A stretch of DNA of 64,000 nt from Forficula auricularia (Eukaryota; Arthropoda; Insecta; Dermaptera; Forficulidae), in contig JALMQS010000612.1 in NCBI GenBank assembly GCA_024734495.1, positions 1,255,979-1,319,978 of the forward strand, written 5' to 3'. The notes beneath the pieces were generated by a model, which was not told the origin of the DNA, did no database searches, and was given only the letters and a program-made list of their open reading frames with translations. The position numbers and the translations under genes are program-made. This document shows, piece by piece, positions 1 to 13,387 of this stretch; the first letter of the stretch is position 1; every line of letters starts with the position of its first letter.

Positions 1-337
1 TTTGAAAGGAAAGAAGGAAGGATTCCAATAAATTACACCTTATTTGATATGTGTTAATTTTTTCTTTCCTCACTACCCCTGGGCTGCCATCCATTACATT
101 CAATTAATTAACATATTTTACTATAAAATGTGCACTATGCTATGAAGGACTTTTATATTTAAAATATTTTTTTGGTAAATAATTTAATAATCAAAAATTA
201 TGCTGAATCATTTAAAAACACATAATGAATAAATTGTTAGGATTTAATTGTCAAAAAGATAAAGTTAACTATGAAAAATTCAAAATATTTAATTTGAGTC
301 AATAAAAGTGACACGTAAAAAAGAAGTAAAATATTAC

Positions 338-809
338 CGATATTTCAATCAAGGCGTTTGAGGATGATTCTTTTCTTATAGATCCATTTATTCCTTGCCA
401 AATTAAATCATAAATAGCTCTTGAAATTTCTCCTAATGGTAAATTGGTAAGTCAGGTATTAAATAAAAACAAGTAAACAAATAAAAAATTATTAATATAG
501 GCCATAATTATATTGAACTTGCTGTTACCAGATGGTGTTTTAGTCAATAAAATTGGACTTTCTTCTGTTTTCACAAGTTGTCTGCATATTTTAATACTAA
601 AAGAAAAATATTTTATATTTTAATGAAGACTCCTTTAATAATAACATTACAAAAAATTAATAAATGTTAATTAGAATTATATATATAAATATATAAAAAT
701 TACCAATAAATATATTATTATAGGTGATATATTGTTTTACTTACAATTCCATTTTTCCTTGTCTCTCCCAATTCTTCCAAATATCTGGACTTATAAAATC
801 TCCAGCCAT
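338..809 (-). CDS. THOC2: THO complex subunit 2, N-terminal exons (partial)
   Basis: Three spliced exons on the minus strand give a continuous 76-codon N-terminus. Exon 1 is 809-745 (starts MAGDFISPDIWKNWERQGK, donor GTAAGT at 744-739). Exon 2 is 596-529 (AG at 598-597, donor GTAACA). Exon 3 is 432-338 (AG at 434-433, donor GTAATA). Phases agree: 65, 68 and 95 nt. The order 'IWKNWE...EFIKICRQL' then 'RAIYDLIWQGINGSIRKE' matches the known metazoan THOC2 N-terminus (IKNWEKSGRGEFLHLCRIL, then the ALYELSYHVIKGNLKHEQ region). THOC2 is the large scaffold of the nuclear THO/TREX complex that couples transcription to mRNA export. No convincing fourth exon was found in 1-330, so the gene continues off the left edge. 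Exons are too short to show as ORFs; identification rests on remembered family sequence. Confidence 0.8.
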
Positions 810-1364
810 TTTGAAAATTAGAAGAAACAAAAATATAAACGAAAGATAAAATTCATAAAATAATGATGTTTATTTAATTAATGTGAAAATATTTTTTTTA
901 AAACTTAAGCAATCATCTCTATGTATTTATTAGCTATTAATATATACTTTTAATTATGTATTCGACTTTGATAAAATGAAACAAATTCGTTATTATGAAA
1001 TATGGAAATGTTTTACTGTCTAAGATTTGATATGAAGATAGAAGACTTCTTGAATAGAGTTAGAAATTATCAAAGTCAAAAGTTTAAAATTAATTTACTA
1101 ATATTCAAAAATCATAAATTATATCATATCATTTTTTAATTTTAAAATATTATAAATTTAGAATAATTTTCAAATTATCTGATTTTTGTTGCCAGTTTGC
1201 TTATATATTCTACGGATAGGTGGCTCTTAGAACTTTTTAAGTATTGAAATGACTTCTCTTTGACTAACTCTTTTTTCATTTAAATTATTTGTTTTAACCT
1301 TAAATATATGCTTTTGAAATCAACAAAGTAATACTTGTATTTACATTAAAATAAATAAATAATA
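810..1364. promoter_or_regulatory. Shared intergenic region of divergent THOC2 and eIF3f
   Basis: About 555 bp separates the two divergent start codons (THOC2 at 809, minus; eIF3f at 1365, plus). It is very AT-rich, contains no recognisable transposon and no open frame, and therefore probably holds both 5' UTRs and both promoters. I do not see an unambiguous TATA box that can be told apart from the AT background. The bidirectional-promoter role is inferred from the layout alone. Confidence 0.55.
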
Positions 1365-2062
1365 ATGGCTTTAAATGCAATAGTGAAAGTACACCCTGTT
1401 GTACTCTTTCAAATCGTAGATGCTTATGAAAGACGAAATGCAGATGCTCATCGAGTTATTGGAACTTTATTAGGTTTAAAAAACAACGTGGATTTAACTC
1501 CATATGTCAATTTATCAATATATATATATATATATTTGTTTCTTATATTTAAATTTTCAAAACAATTTTTAGGTAATGAAGAGAAGGGTACGATTGAAGT
1601 TACTAATTGTTTTTGTGTTCCTCACAAAGAATATGAAGATCAGGTTAGTTTTAATTGATAAATAACTGAATTCTCATTATTTACGGATTCTGATTTTTAG
1701 TCCCTTGCATTAAAACAAATATTGCAGCCTCTATATTTATAAAAAACTAGCTGCAAGGCCCGCCTTCGGCGGCCCTCTTGCTAGCCAGGGGGCACGCCCT
1801 GGACCCCAGCCCTCGAATTTGCCGTAGGGTTAATAGTTTAGGAGTTATTTGATCATTTTCATTCATGCGGCCCCCAAACCTTCTGGGGTCAAAATATCAA
1901 AACGTTATATAGCTAAAAACCTAAGTTAGAAGACATCTGATGTAAATATGAAATTTCATAATAATCCCTTCAGCCGTTTTTACGGGAATCGTGAGCAAAT
2001 TTTCGGAAACCACTGAAACAGACATACATGCATACAGACAGACAGACAGGAATTTTGTTGAG

Positions 2063-2115
<53 letters not shown>

Positions 2116-5100
2116 CTTAACTTTCATTATATCGTCGGCTTAGAGAGTAAACCTGGTAACTCACAAAAAGGCAATTTTACAAGGCAGAGAAAAAACAAAC
2201 AAAATTTAATATTGTTGTTATGGAAAAAACTATTTTTCACATTTTTTTCTACAACCTACGATCGTAATTTTAAGTAGAAGTTTTACTTGGACGATGGTGC
2301 ATCTCTTTTTCTTTCGAACGGTATTAATATCTCATATATGACAAAAAATGAAGTTAGCAGCTTTACACTCTAAGCCAACGATATATCAGATCAATGTATA
2401 TAAATATAACAAAATTTTTTATACTGATACTTAATGAGATAATGAATATAAAAACTTGCCATAGCAGAGCAGTTTTGCCCCTCCCGGCCCAAAAGTCTGG
2501 CTACGCCAGTGAGGACCATAGGTGGACGTATATATATGAGTTTTCAAATTTCAGCACACTATTTTTCAATTTAAAAGGGCCCCTAGAAATTCCCCCTCCC
2601 CCCTCCTTTCACCAGAGCTGCTCTTGATTATAAAAGCTATCATATATCTGCGAATAGCATTCAAAAATCGAAAATCACTCTGATTTATTGCAATTAAAGG
2701 CGTCAGGCTATCTGGGCCTAGGGACTACTGGACCATAGGAAATCTTTCTGCTTCACCTTTTGGAATTTCCCGCATTTTACTTTCAGTTGATAACAATTCT
2801 AGTTCTAGCAAACAACAAACGTATGGTTTTTCCGGGACTTGCCTGAATCGCCGGACATTCATAATTATTTCCAATAATCAGAACAAATAATTCTAATCTA
2901 AAAATACAGACTACTAGTAGCACAATGTTTCAAACTATATAGTAACTATATTGTCCCTATATATCATCATCATCGAGTATACAAGACTCAATATTGTCTA
3001 ATTTCTATGCGAGAAAATAAAGATTTCCCTGATATTCACTTCGATTCGAATACCCTAAAAATGTGTGACAGCCTATCCATGCTTGGCGTCTCTGTCGCAT
3101 CTGACCTGTCTTGGAATGAACACATCTCCTCTGTGGCGAAATCTGCAGCAAGGAAGATTGGCTTCTTATTCAGGTCCAAGCGATTTTACAAACCCCCACA
3201 ACTTCTCACCATCTACAAGGCCCAGATCCGCCCCTGTCTCGAATACGGCTCTCATCTGTGGAGAGGGGCCTCAAAATACTCTCTTGCTACCCTGGATGCA
3301 ATTCAGAAACGAGCCGTCAGGCTAATTGACGATTCTACCCTCACTGACTCCCTCGACTCGCTGGCTCATCGAAGAGATGTCTCTGCCCTTTCCCTTTTCT
3401 ATAGATACTATCACGGCAGGTGCTCTGATGAGATAAAATCAATAATTCCCCCCAAAGCATGCTTTGCACGCAGCACACGTTTTGCCGACTCCCAACACTC
3501 TCTCGCGGTCAAACTAGAAAAGTGCCGGACCACTTCATTCGCCAATACATATATCCCCATGACTTCAAGGAACTGGAACTCTCTCCCAGCCTCTATCTTT
3601 CCCAGCACCTATAATCTTCAAACCTTCAAAACCGGAGTGCATAGACACCTAAGTCTACACCCTCTCACTTAATCAACTTTCTCTTCTCTTCGGTAATGCA
3701 AGGGTCTTTCGAGATCCATAGGGGCTGCATCTTTACTGGTGCACCCCTTCTTGCATTCGATTGCATTAAAAAAAAAAAAAAAAAAAAAATACAGTCCTAA
3801 GACTGGTTTGATGCAACAATCCGTCTCCACTCGACTCTGTCCCCCGCCAGCTGTTTGACCTCTCTAAATGTCTGGCATCCCATATCCCCAATTATTTGGT
3901 TGAAATATTCTAATCTGGGTCTTCCTCTTCCCCTTTTCTTTCCCACCTCCCCCTCCAAGATATCCCTAAGCAGTCCCCCATGTCACAGTGTGTGCCCCAT
4001 CATCTGACCTCTTCTCTTCTTCAGACTCTTCCACAAGGTTCTTTTTTCTCCGATTCTTCCAAGAACTTCTTCATTTGTAATTTTATCCATCCATTTGATA
4101 TTCATCATTCTTCTGTAGCACCACATTTCGAAAGCCTCTAATCTCTTTCTCTCCGCTTTTCTAATTGTCCAGGTTTCACACCGGTACATGGCTATGCTCC
4201 ATACATATGTCTTCAATAGCAACTTCCTGTTTTCTAAGCTGATTGAGGAGGAGCATAGTAGTTTTTGTTTTGAATTAAACCCCATTTTTGCTTGGGCAAT
4301 TCTTGATTTAATTTCGTTTTCGCTCCTCCCATCCCATGTTATTTTACTTCCTAGGTAGAGGAATTCCTTAACTCCTTCTAGGTTTTCTTGGTTAATTTTG
4401 ATGCATTCCTGTCTCGTTTGTTCTTTTTTTGTACATACTAGGACCTTGGTTTTATTCTTGTTTATTTTCATTTTGATTTCTTCTATTAGGATTTGGTTAA
4501 TTCCATTCAGGGCGTCCTCTAATTCTTTTTTATTGCTTCCTAGAAGGGCAATGTCATCGGCAAATCTTAACATAGCGATCTTTTGACCTTGGATTTCGAT
4601 ACTTGTATCAATTTTGTCTTTGAATTCTTTAATCTCTTTAATAGATTTTGAGAATCTTTATAGGCACTATATAGTTTGAAACATTGTGCTACTAGGGTAC
4701 TTATAAATATTTTCTTGCCTTAATTTGTATATTTTGCCAGTATACAATTTTCTTTCAATTTGTTCATACAAAATAACAAATAATTTTGTATTTTAACTCT
4801 ATTTTTATAAAATGTTCAAGGTCGAGGCTGAATTAAACTATGCAATGGACATGTACGATCTGAATCGTCGTGTGAATATACAAGAAGGCATCGTTGGTTG
4901 GTGGGCTACTGGAAATGAAGTTACCAGCCATTCTTCAGTTATTCATGAATATTATGCACGTGAATGCAATAATCCAATTCATTTAACTCTCGATACAACT
5001 CTTCAAACAGGAACCATGGGTATCCGAGCTTATCTTAAGTATGAAAATTTATAAATTTACAAAAATATTATTAATAATTAATAGGGATTGTGGTGTTGGT

Positions 5101-8100
5101 GCAAGGTGAAACATCTTTAATAAAGATAAAAGTAAATAAATATTATATGCAATATTCATTTACTATGAGTTAAGATTTCTAGGTCACTTGTTTCACATTA
5201 AAATTAAAAAAATAAAAGATGTAAATTTTTTCAATATATATATATATATTTTTATATTCCTAGCCTATAGATAATAACCAATGTACTTTTAATTTTCCTT
5301 TATTTATCCATAGGTCAATAGAGCCTACCCTACCCAAATTTTCACTGAACAATAGTCTATCTCAAAAACTTGAAGGAGACAATAAAGGAGTGTATCTTCT
5401 GCTGGAATTATAAATTTTATTTATTTATAACGAGACTATAGTTTCGAGGGCTTTGCTCCTCTTCATCAGTCTATCATAAATTAATTCCTGTGAATCCATT
5501 GTAATAGACTGATGAAGAGGGCAAAGCCCTCGAAACTATAGTCTCGTTATAAATAAATAAAATTTATAATTCCAGCAGAAGACACACTCTTTTATTGTCT
5601 CCTTCAATATATAAAAATTCTGCTACTCTCGGCAAAAACTTTCAATTTTTATCTCAAAAACCTATATATACCTTTGCATTCGAATTTTGTATTAGTTATA
5701 ATTCTGTACTTTCCTGAAGTTGAGCTTACAGCTCGAAATATATATATTGAAATTTTTTTTATATTTTAATGTGAAACAAGTGACCTAGAAATCTTAACTC
5801 ATAGTAAATGAATATTGCATATAATATTTATTTACTTTTATCTTTATTAAAATATTATTACTAGGGCTTCCATCAATCTCATTCGAGAGAATGTCATGAT
5901 TTTAGATAACAATCCTCATCTAAGAGTCAGAATTACTTGATGTTTTAAGGAACAATTTCTAATGAACGTATTAACAATGTCGATTATTTTATAGACTGCT
6001 TTGAACAAATTATGTCTCTTATAAAATTACCCTTGATAAATTTGCCTTGAATTTAAATTCCTAATATTGAATTCACTCCATTTTTTTTTAATTTGCATAT
6101 TCTCTTTAAAAATGTTTGAAACGTGAATAAAAAAACATTTTCAATCACGATTTTTTTATGAATATATGTCTCAGATAACTATGAAAGGCAAAGTCGTAGA
6201 AAGTTCGTTCTTGAACCAAAATGTTTGTATTTTTCACTTCGGAGAAGTGATTAGATTTTGAACTTTCTAACTTTCACTTCAAAAATGCAGCAAACAATTT
6301 TTTAGAATGCTTTATTGATATTTTAAGGTGATGTCGTAATATAGGCATAAATAAAAAATTTATATTTAAGATTTTTAATTATTACTTTGGAGACTTTGAG
6401 CATACCGAAGTTTTAATTTTTTGGGGGACTCAGAAAAAGAAAAAAAAAACAAGGATAAAGGATATGTTACAAAATGATATATACTTAGTATAATTTAAAT
6501 TTATATAAATAAACTTGAAGAAATAAAATAATAAATTAAGATTTGTTTCTTTTAACGATTCACACGCAAAACAGAAAATTATTTCTACGAAAAGAATTAA
6601 CAGAAATGTTTCAAATTTGTATTAAAATGTAACAACAAAGAAAAATTGAAATACTATAATATGTGTGTGTGTGTGAATATAGTTTTAAATATTATTTTAT
6701 ATTTCTGGTTCCCAACCTAGGAGTATTTTTTCCCCCATGGGCGTTAAATAGCTACTTGAAGGGGGTAATCAGGGTAATTAATATATGTTGACGGTAATGG
6801 ATCCAATTTTTCTGCTATGCCCCGGTGCGGGGCGAGGATGGATATTTTTTCAACAAGCGGTAAAGACACATGGCTTGCTTGGTCACAAGGGTAATGATGA
6901 AACTGAAAAGGTTAGGAACCACAGTTTTAGAAAAAATATATAATAGTACATTTAATAAAATGCTGATAGTGAAAAAATAAATAAGATTTGAACTCTAAAT
7001 ATGATAGATAAAATTTAAAAAGTCCTTTAAAAAATTATAAAAATCAAAATATATCAAATATTTATTAGAAATAAATAAAAAATACTTCTTTCTTTGGATT
7101 CGTTTAGGAGGCATTTTTAATAAATTCATTTACATACATATAAAATCGGAAATATGATAGTTGGAGCTATCAAATAGAAATGAGCTATTACAGAATAATC
7201 AACTTTAACAGAAAAAAAAGAAAAAAATCTCTGTATTTAATTGAAATTGTGGGATGCGTTCAAAAAATAGTTCCCATATGGGAACAGTGGTCCCAAATGG
7301 GTTAAGCTACTGCATATTACTTCCTATAAACACAACTTATTTTTCAACTGAAAACATACATAAGATCATCTATGAAACAAAATTAAAATTAGAACAATTA
7401 TACATACATTATTCCAATGGGTTATTTCATTTTCCATAAAACTAAATTTTCTACAAGTGGTAACAGCGTCAAAACTTCAAAGAATTAAAGGTTGCTCTGT
7501 ATCAGACTGGGATTTGTGCGACGCGATGCAGCGTAACCATAAACAAAACCCCGAGTGATTCAGAGCATTGTGCGGACCGCGCGCTCTGTACTGTACAGGG
7601 GTTTGGATATACACGTCCCGGAGCCTATAACCTACCCATTCTTGAACAAGTTTGAACAAATTCCTCCAATTTTCTGCTGAATTACTCTTGGCGGATTGTT
7701 ACCTCTATGTCTTAGGCTTATTTGACTTAATTTACCCGCACAGCATTCGTGCGAATTGATCATGCGAACTTTGAAATTTCTCAGTAAATAGTTCAAGTGA
7801 GCATGCTCAAATACCTCCGAGTGCATGAAGTCAAATACTCCATGCTTGCCACTTCAGTCACTTTTACATTTTGAGAAACTAGTTACAGTTATAAGTTACT
7901 TAAAATAGATGCGTGGCACTCGGGGACTGCCGCGGTAAAGCTATTGCATAGCATTTTTTATCAACTTATGCAATTATAATATTTATGCAATATTTTTTTT
8001 TCTTTGATATTAATTCAAGTTACACTTTTTGAGCGTGGTGACCGATAAGAAAACAATGTTTTTTCTTTTTCTTTTATTGAATAAATGAGAAGTTAATATT

Positions 8101-11100
8101 GTTTAAAATATTTTTATTATCTTACAATACATGTAGGTTATTCAGGAATTTTTATCATTGTAACTATAGGTTTATGGTAACTGAAATAAGAAACATAAGT
8201 TTGAGACTTGATATCCTCTAAATATCTGGAAAATACCGCGTCAATGGTGGTCCCATATTTTGTTGTGGATTCTTGTGGATCATTATTCATTTTCAAATTC
8301 AATTTTTCCGAAAGAAAAGTTGTCAACCGCTCTGAATTTTTATCAGTGAAGTTGATGTTGAAATCGCCAGCCAAGATAAGTGGAAATTTATTACCATTTG
8401 TACCAAGTATTTTCGACCCTTCTTCAGTGTACTCCAGTAAAGTGCGATGAATAAAATGCTCTACCTCGTCCAATTTTGGATTCGGAGAAATGTAAATTGC
8501 TACCATGACTATGTGTAGGCCATTTCTAAGTTTGCATAAGCACGCACAAATATCTCCAACAAATGAGCGCCTAACATTAACATCGCTAACGTGTGCAATA
8601 TTTATTTCAATATTCGGAGTCATAATATTAGTAACATTATTATTATTTTGGTAAATAGCTACCCCACCTTTTGGAACAGTATCTCGTTTGAATTGAACAA
8701 TACAATTGAAATGAGGTATTTCAATCGGATTATCACGCGTCATGCAAGTTTCGGTAAGAAGTAACACATTTGTTTGTCTCGTAACTGAATCTTGTAAATC
8801 GTATTTGTGACTATTTAGACTTTGGCAATTGAAAGTCATTATTGAAATGCCATTTCTATTACTAATGAAATCTAAGACACTTTGAGCTATCGTCTGAACA
8901 CTATTTAAAGACAGTCTTTTGAATTCTTGCAACAAAGATGCAGTCGATGCAGCTTGCCTTCGATTATGATAAAACTTGAATGTAGAATTATCGTTTTTTG
9001 TCGTGATATACAATTTTTCAATATTAGTCACCCCAGAGAGCGCAACATAAACGAGTTCCTGAGAATGTGCTTTACTATACTCATATACTATTTCGTCAAA
9101 AGTTCCACCTTGCGACTTATGTATAGTTAGAGCAAGAGCTGAAGTTAATGGAAAATGTTTGCGTTTGGCTATACATTTTCTATCCGATGTTATTGAAATA
9201 TTTGCTGTTCGTAATTCAATGGCAACAGCGAGATTGCCGACTCTATTTTGCACTGCTAGAGTGGCTGCTTTTTGCCTTTTTTTCTACCCACTTTATCTGA
9301 ACCACAAAATTCCAGCCAAACTCTAATCAATGTGTTACTTTCATCAAATTCTAGATGTATCAATTTCCCAACAGCACCATTGCATAAACCATCAGTAACG
9401 TCGATGTTGGTTGTAATAACATAATGCTTTCCAACAACAAAAGTAATGTGATAAGGCAGTCCTCCAGTGTCAATAACAGATTTTTTAGAGAGGAACATCT
9501 CCCCCGCCCGAGCCGCCTCTCCGCCAAGAGTCGGACGGTTCCGCTGGCCGCTTGGAGGGGACCCTGGGCTGTGCCGGTCGGAGTGGGGGGTGTTAGGTTT
9601 ATTTTCGTTACGGAATTTCTTGATTCGGTCGCCGCGCTCAAAGCCCGCGATAAAAGCTATGCAATAGCTTAAAAAATTTCGATTTATATTGTACAAACTA
9701 TGAACAGAAAATGTTCCCTAAATGACAATTTTTTCATGGAATTTAGAAGCATGAGAATTTCTTAAGCCAGTTTCTAAAATCTGTCGATGCCACCAGGGAC
9801 ACTGTGTAAATATCACATCGAAGATGTCGAGGCAATTCTAACTCATTTTTTTAAATAAATTTTTTCAAACATGAATTCATCCTCTTTAGTGATGTGTCTA
9901 TGCGAGAGATAATCTCAGTTTAATAGTGATTTTAAATTGGACACTTTTTCATACTGTCCTAACAGCTACCGTTAGGGCATAGGATTAAATCCTTAAGTCC
10001 ACTTCGCCCCATTTCATCTTTCAAGTTTGTCGCAATTATAATAAAGTTAGCAATAGTGCGAAATCTGCAGCAAGGAAGATTGGCTTCTTATTCAGGTCCA
10101 AGCGATTTTACAAACCCCCACAACTTCTCACCATCTACAAGGCCCAAATCCGCCCCTATCTCGAATACTGCTCTCATCTGTGGAGAGGAGCCTCAAAATA
10201 TTCTCTTGCTACCCTTGATGCAATTCAGAAACGAGCCGTCAGGCTAATTGACGATTCTACCCTCACCGACTCCCTCGACTCCGTTGGCTCATCGAAGAGA
10301 TGTCTCTGCCGTTTCCCTTCTCTATAGATACTATCACGGCAGGTGCTCTGATGAGATAAAGTCAATAATTCCCCCCAAAGCATACTTTGCACGCAGCACA
10401 CGTTTTGCCGACTCCCAACACTCTTTTGCGGTCAAATTGGAAAAGTGCCGGACCACTTCATTCGCGAATACATATATCCCCATGACTTCAAGGAACTGGA
10501 ACTCTCTCCCAGCCTCTATCTTTCCCAGCACCTATGATCTTCAAACTCTTCAAAACCAGGGTGCATAGACACCTACGTCTACACCCTCTCACTTAATCAA
10601 CTTTCCCTTCTCTTCGGTAATGCAAGGGTCTTTCGAGATCCATAGGGGCTACACCTTTACTGGTCCACCCCTTCTTGCATTCGATTGCATTAAAAAAAAA
10701 AAAAAAAAAGTTGAAAATAAAAAAAGCGTTTAACACTATATATGGTACATTAATTGGAATTTTATAATCATGCTCATGCAAAAACTAATTTATTTATTAA
10801 AAAAAAAACTATATAAAAAAATATAGGAAAATTATAAATAATGCATAAATTAAGTGCTACTAAAATGGTTATTAATTATATTTTTATTTCTTTTTAATGT
10901 GCCAATTGGAGTTCCAGGAAAAAAATCTGGATCCATGTTTACACCCGTGCCTGTTGAAATCACTTGTTATGAGCCTGAAGTTGTCGGAGGTAAGATGTTT
11001 ATGAAGTTTTTATTAATTAAAATTAAAGACATGTTTATATTTAATAATAACTTAAAAATCTAACATTTCTAAATTAGTTAAGTCATCAAATAATTGATGG

Positions 11101-13356
11101 AATGTGACTGAGTTGCATTTACCAAATCGCTAAGTCTTTGCAAAAAAATTACCCTCAAAACAAAAAGATCGAAAGTTGGCTGGGGTCTTGCATCATGGAG
11201 AGCGTGCTTTTTTTCTCTCTATTTAAGACACTCAATAGAAATTTCGTATCCTCCTCGTTTCCACCTCTCTTGCAGCCATGAGCCTCCCTGGAAAAGCTGA
11301 ATCATTCGCCTATTTTTCGCTACTAATTTCACTTTACGTGACAAAGGACTTAACCCACCATTTTATTCCCCTCAAACTAAACTCATGACTAAAATTATTT
11401 GCAGACCCCATGTAATAAAAAAGAACTATCAATAAATTGAAATCTGATTCGACCGCCCCGATAACATCCCTCAAATTATTATCAAAAAATGCGGCCCCGA
11501 AGTTTCACGTATCTAAGGTATTTCAACTTTCCTATGATTTGGGCATATTCCCCACTAGAAATTAACCAGAGTTACACTTATACCCAAATAAGGCGACCCA
11601 TTTCAAATTATTAGTAATCACTTCCGTTTTCTCTAAAATAATGAAAATGGTAATTAACCAGCATGTCCTCCGTCACTTAGAAAGCAATAAAATAATTTAT
11701 TCACGATAGGCAATATGAATTTAAACAGTACCGCTCCACATGCGACATTCCTAAGTTCTTCTTACCTGGAACAAAACTCTTGAGACCCTGGCAGTAGCCC
11801 TGCATATTTCAAAGGCCTTTGACCAAGTTTGGCACAAACATCTTTTGCCAAACTGCCGGCCTTTGGCTTCACACAAACATTTTGCAAATGGTTGAAAAGT
11901 TTTATCGCAAATCGTAGTATTAAAGTTATGTTTGATATAACATCATCCACATCTTTTTCTTCAAATGCCAGAATTCCCCAAGGCTAGCTCCTCCACTTCT
12001 TAATATATTTATAAACTACCTAATTAACCAAACTTCCAATCTTACTCCTCTTACGCCGACGATACCACTCTTCACTACGCCCCCTCACTCCCGAATAATC
12101 GAACCAATGGTGCTAATAATTTACAACCTGAATACTTGAGAAAATTGGGCTCTCAAAATTTAATTAGCTTTAAGGCAAACAAGACTCAATGTTATCTAAT
12201 TTATAGGCGCGAAAACAAACATTTCCCCGATATCTTCTTTGGTTTAAAAACCCTTAAGATTAGCCTTAAAAAAACCCTTAGATTGTGATAACTTGTCTTG
12301 CCCAGTCTCAGTCGCATCCGACCTATCTTGGAATGAACACATTTCCTCTATAGCGAAATATGCAGCAAAGGAAATTGGGTTTTTTATTCAGGTCTAGACG
12401 ATTTTTAACGCCCTTGCAACTTTTCACCCTTTATAAGGCCCAAATCCGCCCCTGTCTCGAATGCGGTTCGCATCTGTGGAGAGGGTCCTCCAACCATTCT
12501 ATTCCCACCCTGGATGCAATTCAAAAACGCCCTATCAGATTAATATAAGATCCTATCCTTACCGCCTTCCTCGACTTGCTAGCCCATCGAAGAAGAGTTT
12601 CCGCGCTTTCTCTATTTTATATATACTATCACGGCATGCGCTCTGGTTAGTTGAAGTCAGTAGTTTTCCCCAAAGCCTGCTTTCACGTAACACTCTATTT
12701 TCCGACTCCAACTTTCGCCGTTAAATTGGAAAGTGTCGGGCCTCTTCGTTCGCTAATACTTTTGTGCCCATGGCTTCAAGGAACTGGACTCTCTCCCGGC
12801 CTCCGCTTTCCCGACATTATAACCTTCATGATCCGGGTGCACAGACAACATTACTCCATCCTTTCTCTTGATCAATTTCCCCTTCTCTTGGGCAATGCAA
12901 AGGTCTTTCGAGATACATAAAGGCTGCATCCTCTTGGTGCGCCCTTTCTTCCATTCAATCTCATTAAAAAAAAATAATAATAATAATAAATAACAACCTG
13001 CTTTATTTGAAAAATTGAAAAGTTTTTATTTTGCCGAGAGTAGCAGAGTTGTTGATTCATAGAGAGAAACAAAGATGTTGTCCTCTGCTTAATGGTCAAC
13101 CTCTTTGTTTCTCTCAATGAACCTGCTTTATATTTACATTTAATTACATATTATACTCATCAATTTCTGCCTATACTTGAGAAAATAGAGGGTCTCCCTT
13201 TAAGCCTTCCCAATGAATTACAATGTGTGTTGAGAATGCGCTCAATACGACTTTGATTGGAAATGCTGTAAACATGTCAAGAGCACTTGATGTAGACTGT
13301 GAGAGTATCACAAAGAGAAACAAAGAGGTTGTCCTCTCCTTAATGAAAATAAACAT

Positions 13357-13387
<31 letters not shown>

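Larger units (their letters stand above)
2914..4696. repeat. Inverted repeats flanking a double LINE insertion
   Basis: A ~29-bp sequence (TAGTAGCACAATGTTTCAAA...) at 2914-2944 recurs in reverse complement at about 4666-4696. The two lie immediately outside a plus-strand LINE fragment and a minus-strand RTE fragment placed tail to tail. They may be the ends of an older DNA element that took both insertions, or a duplicated junction. Confidence 0.45.
5370..5649. mobile_element. Palindromic hammerhead element P1, copy A
   Basis: A 280-bp insertion in eIF3f intron 3 flanked by TATCTCAAAAAC at 5358-5369 and 5650-5661 (12-bp target duplication). Two arms of about 115 bp are reverse complements (TGAAGGAGACAATAAA... 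and its mirror) around a short centre near 5480. Outside the right arm is an unpaired tail with CTGCTACTCTCGGC (5620-5633) shared by all P1/P2 copies. Each arm carries a hammerhead ribozyme core. No coding capacity. Structure resembles inverted Penelope-like terminal repeats. Confidence 0.75.

Noticed and set aside
1921..2127. 68-codon minus-strand frame with poly(Ile-Tyr)
   Set aside because: Translation of a (TA)n microsatellite plus Helitron sequence.
3411..3608. Antisense frame ([20 protein letters not shown]...)
   Set aside because: Shadow of the LINE reverse transcriptase frame, and it recurs only because the LINE recurs at 10334-10531.
9487..9669. GC-rich block thought at first to be ribosomal DNA or bacterial
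   Set aside because: It does not match remembered rRNA sequence, and its palindrome and GAGCGCGGCGACCGA motif recur, inverted, at the other end of the Helentron.
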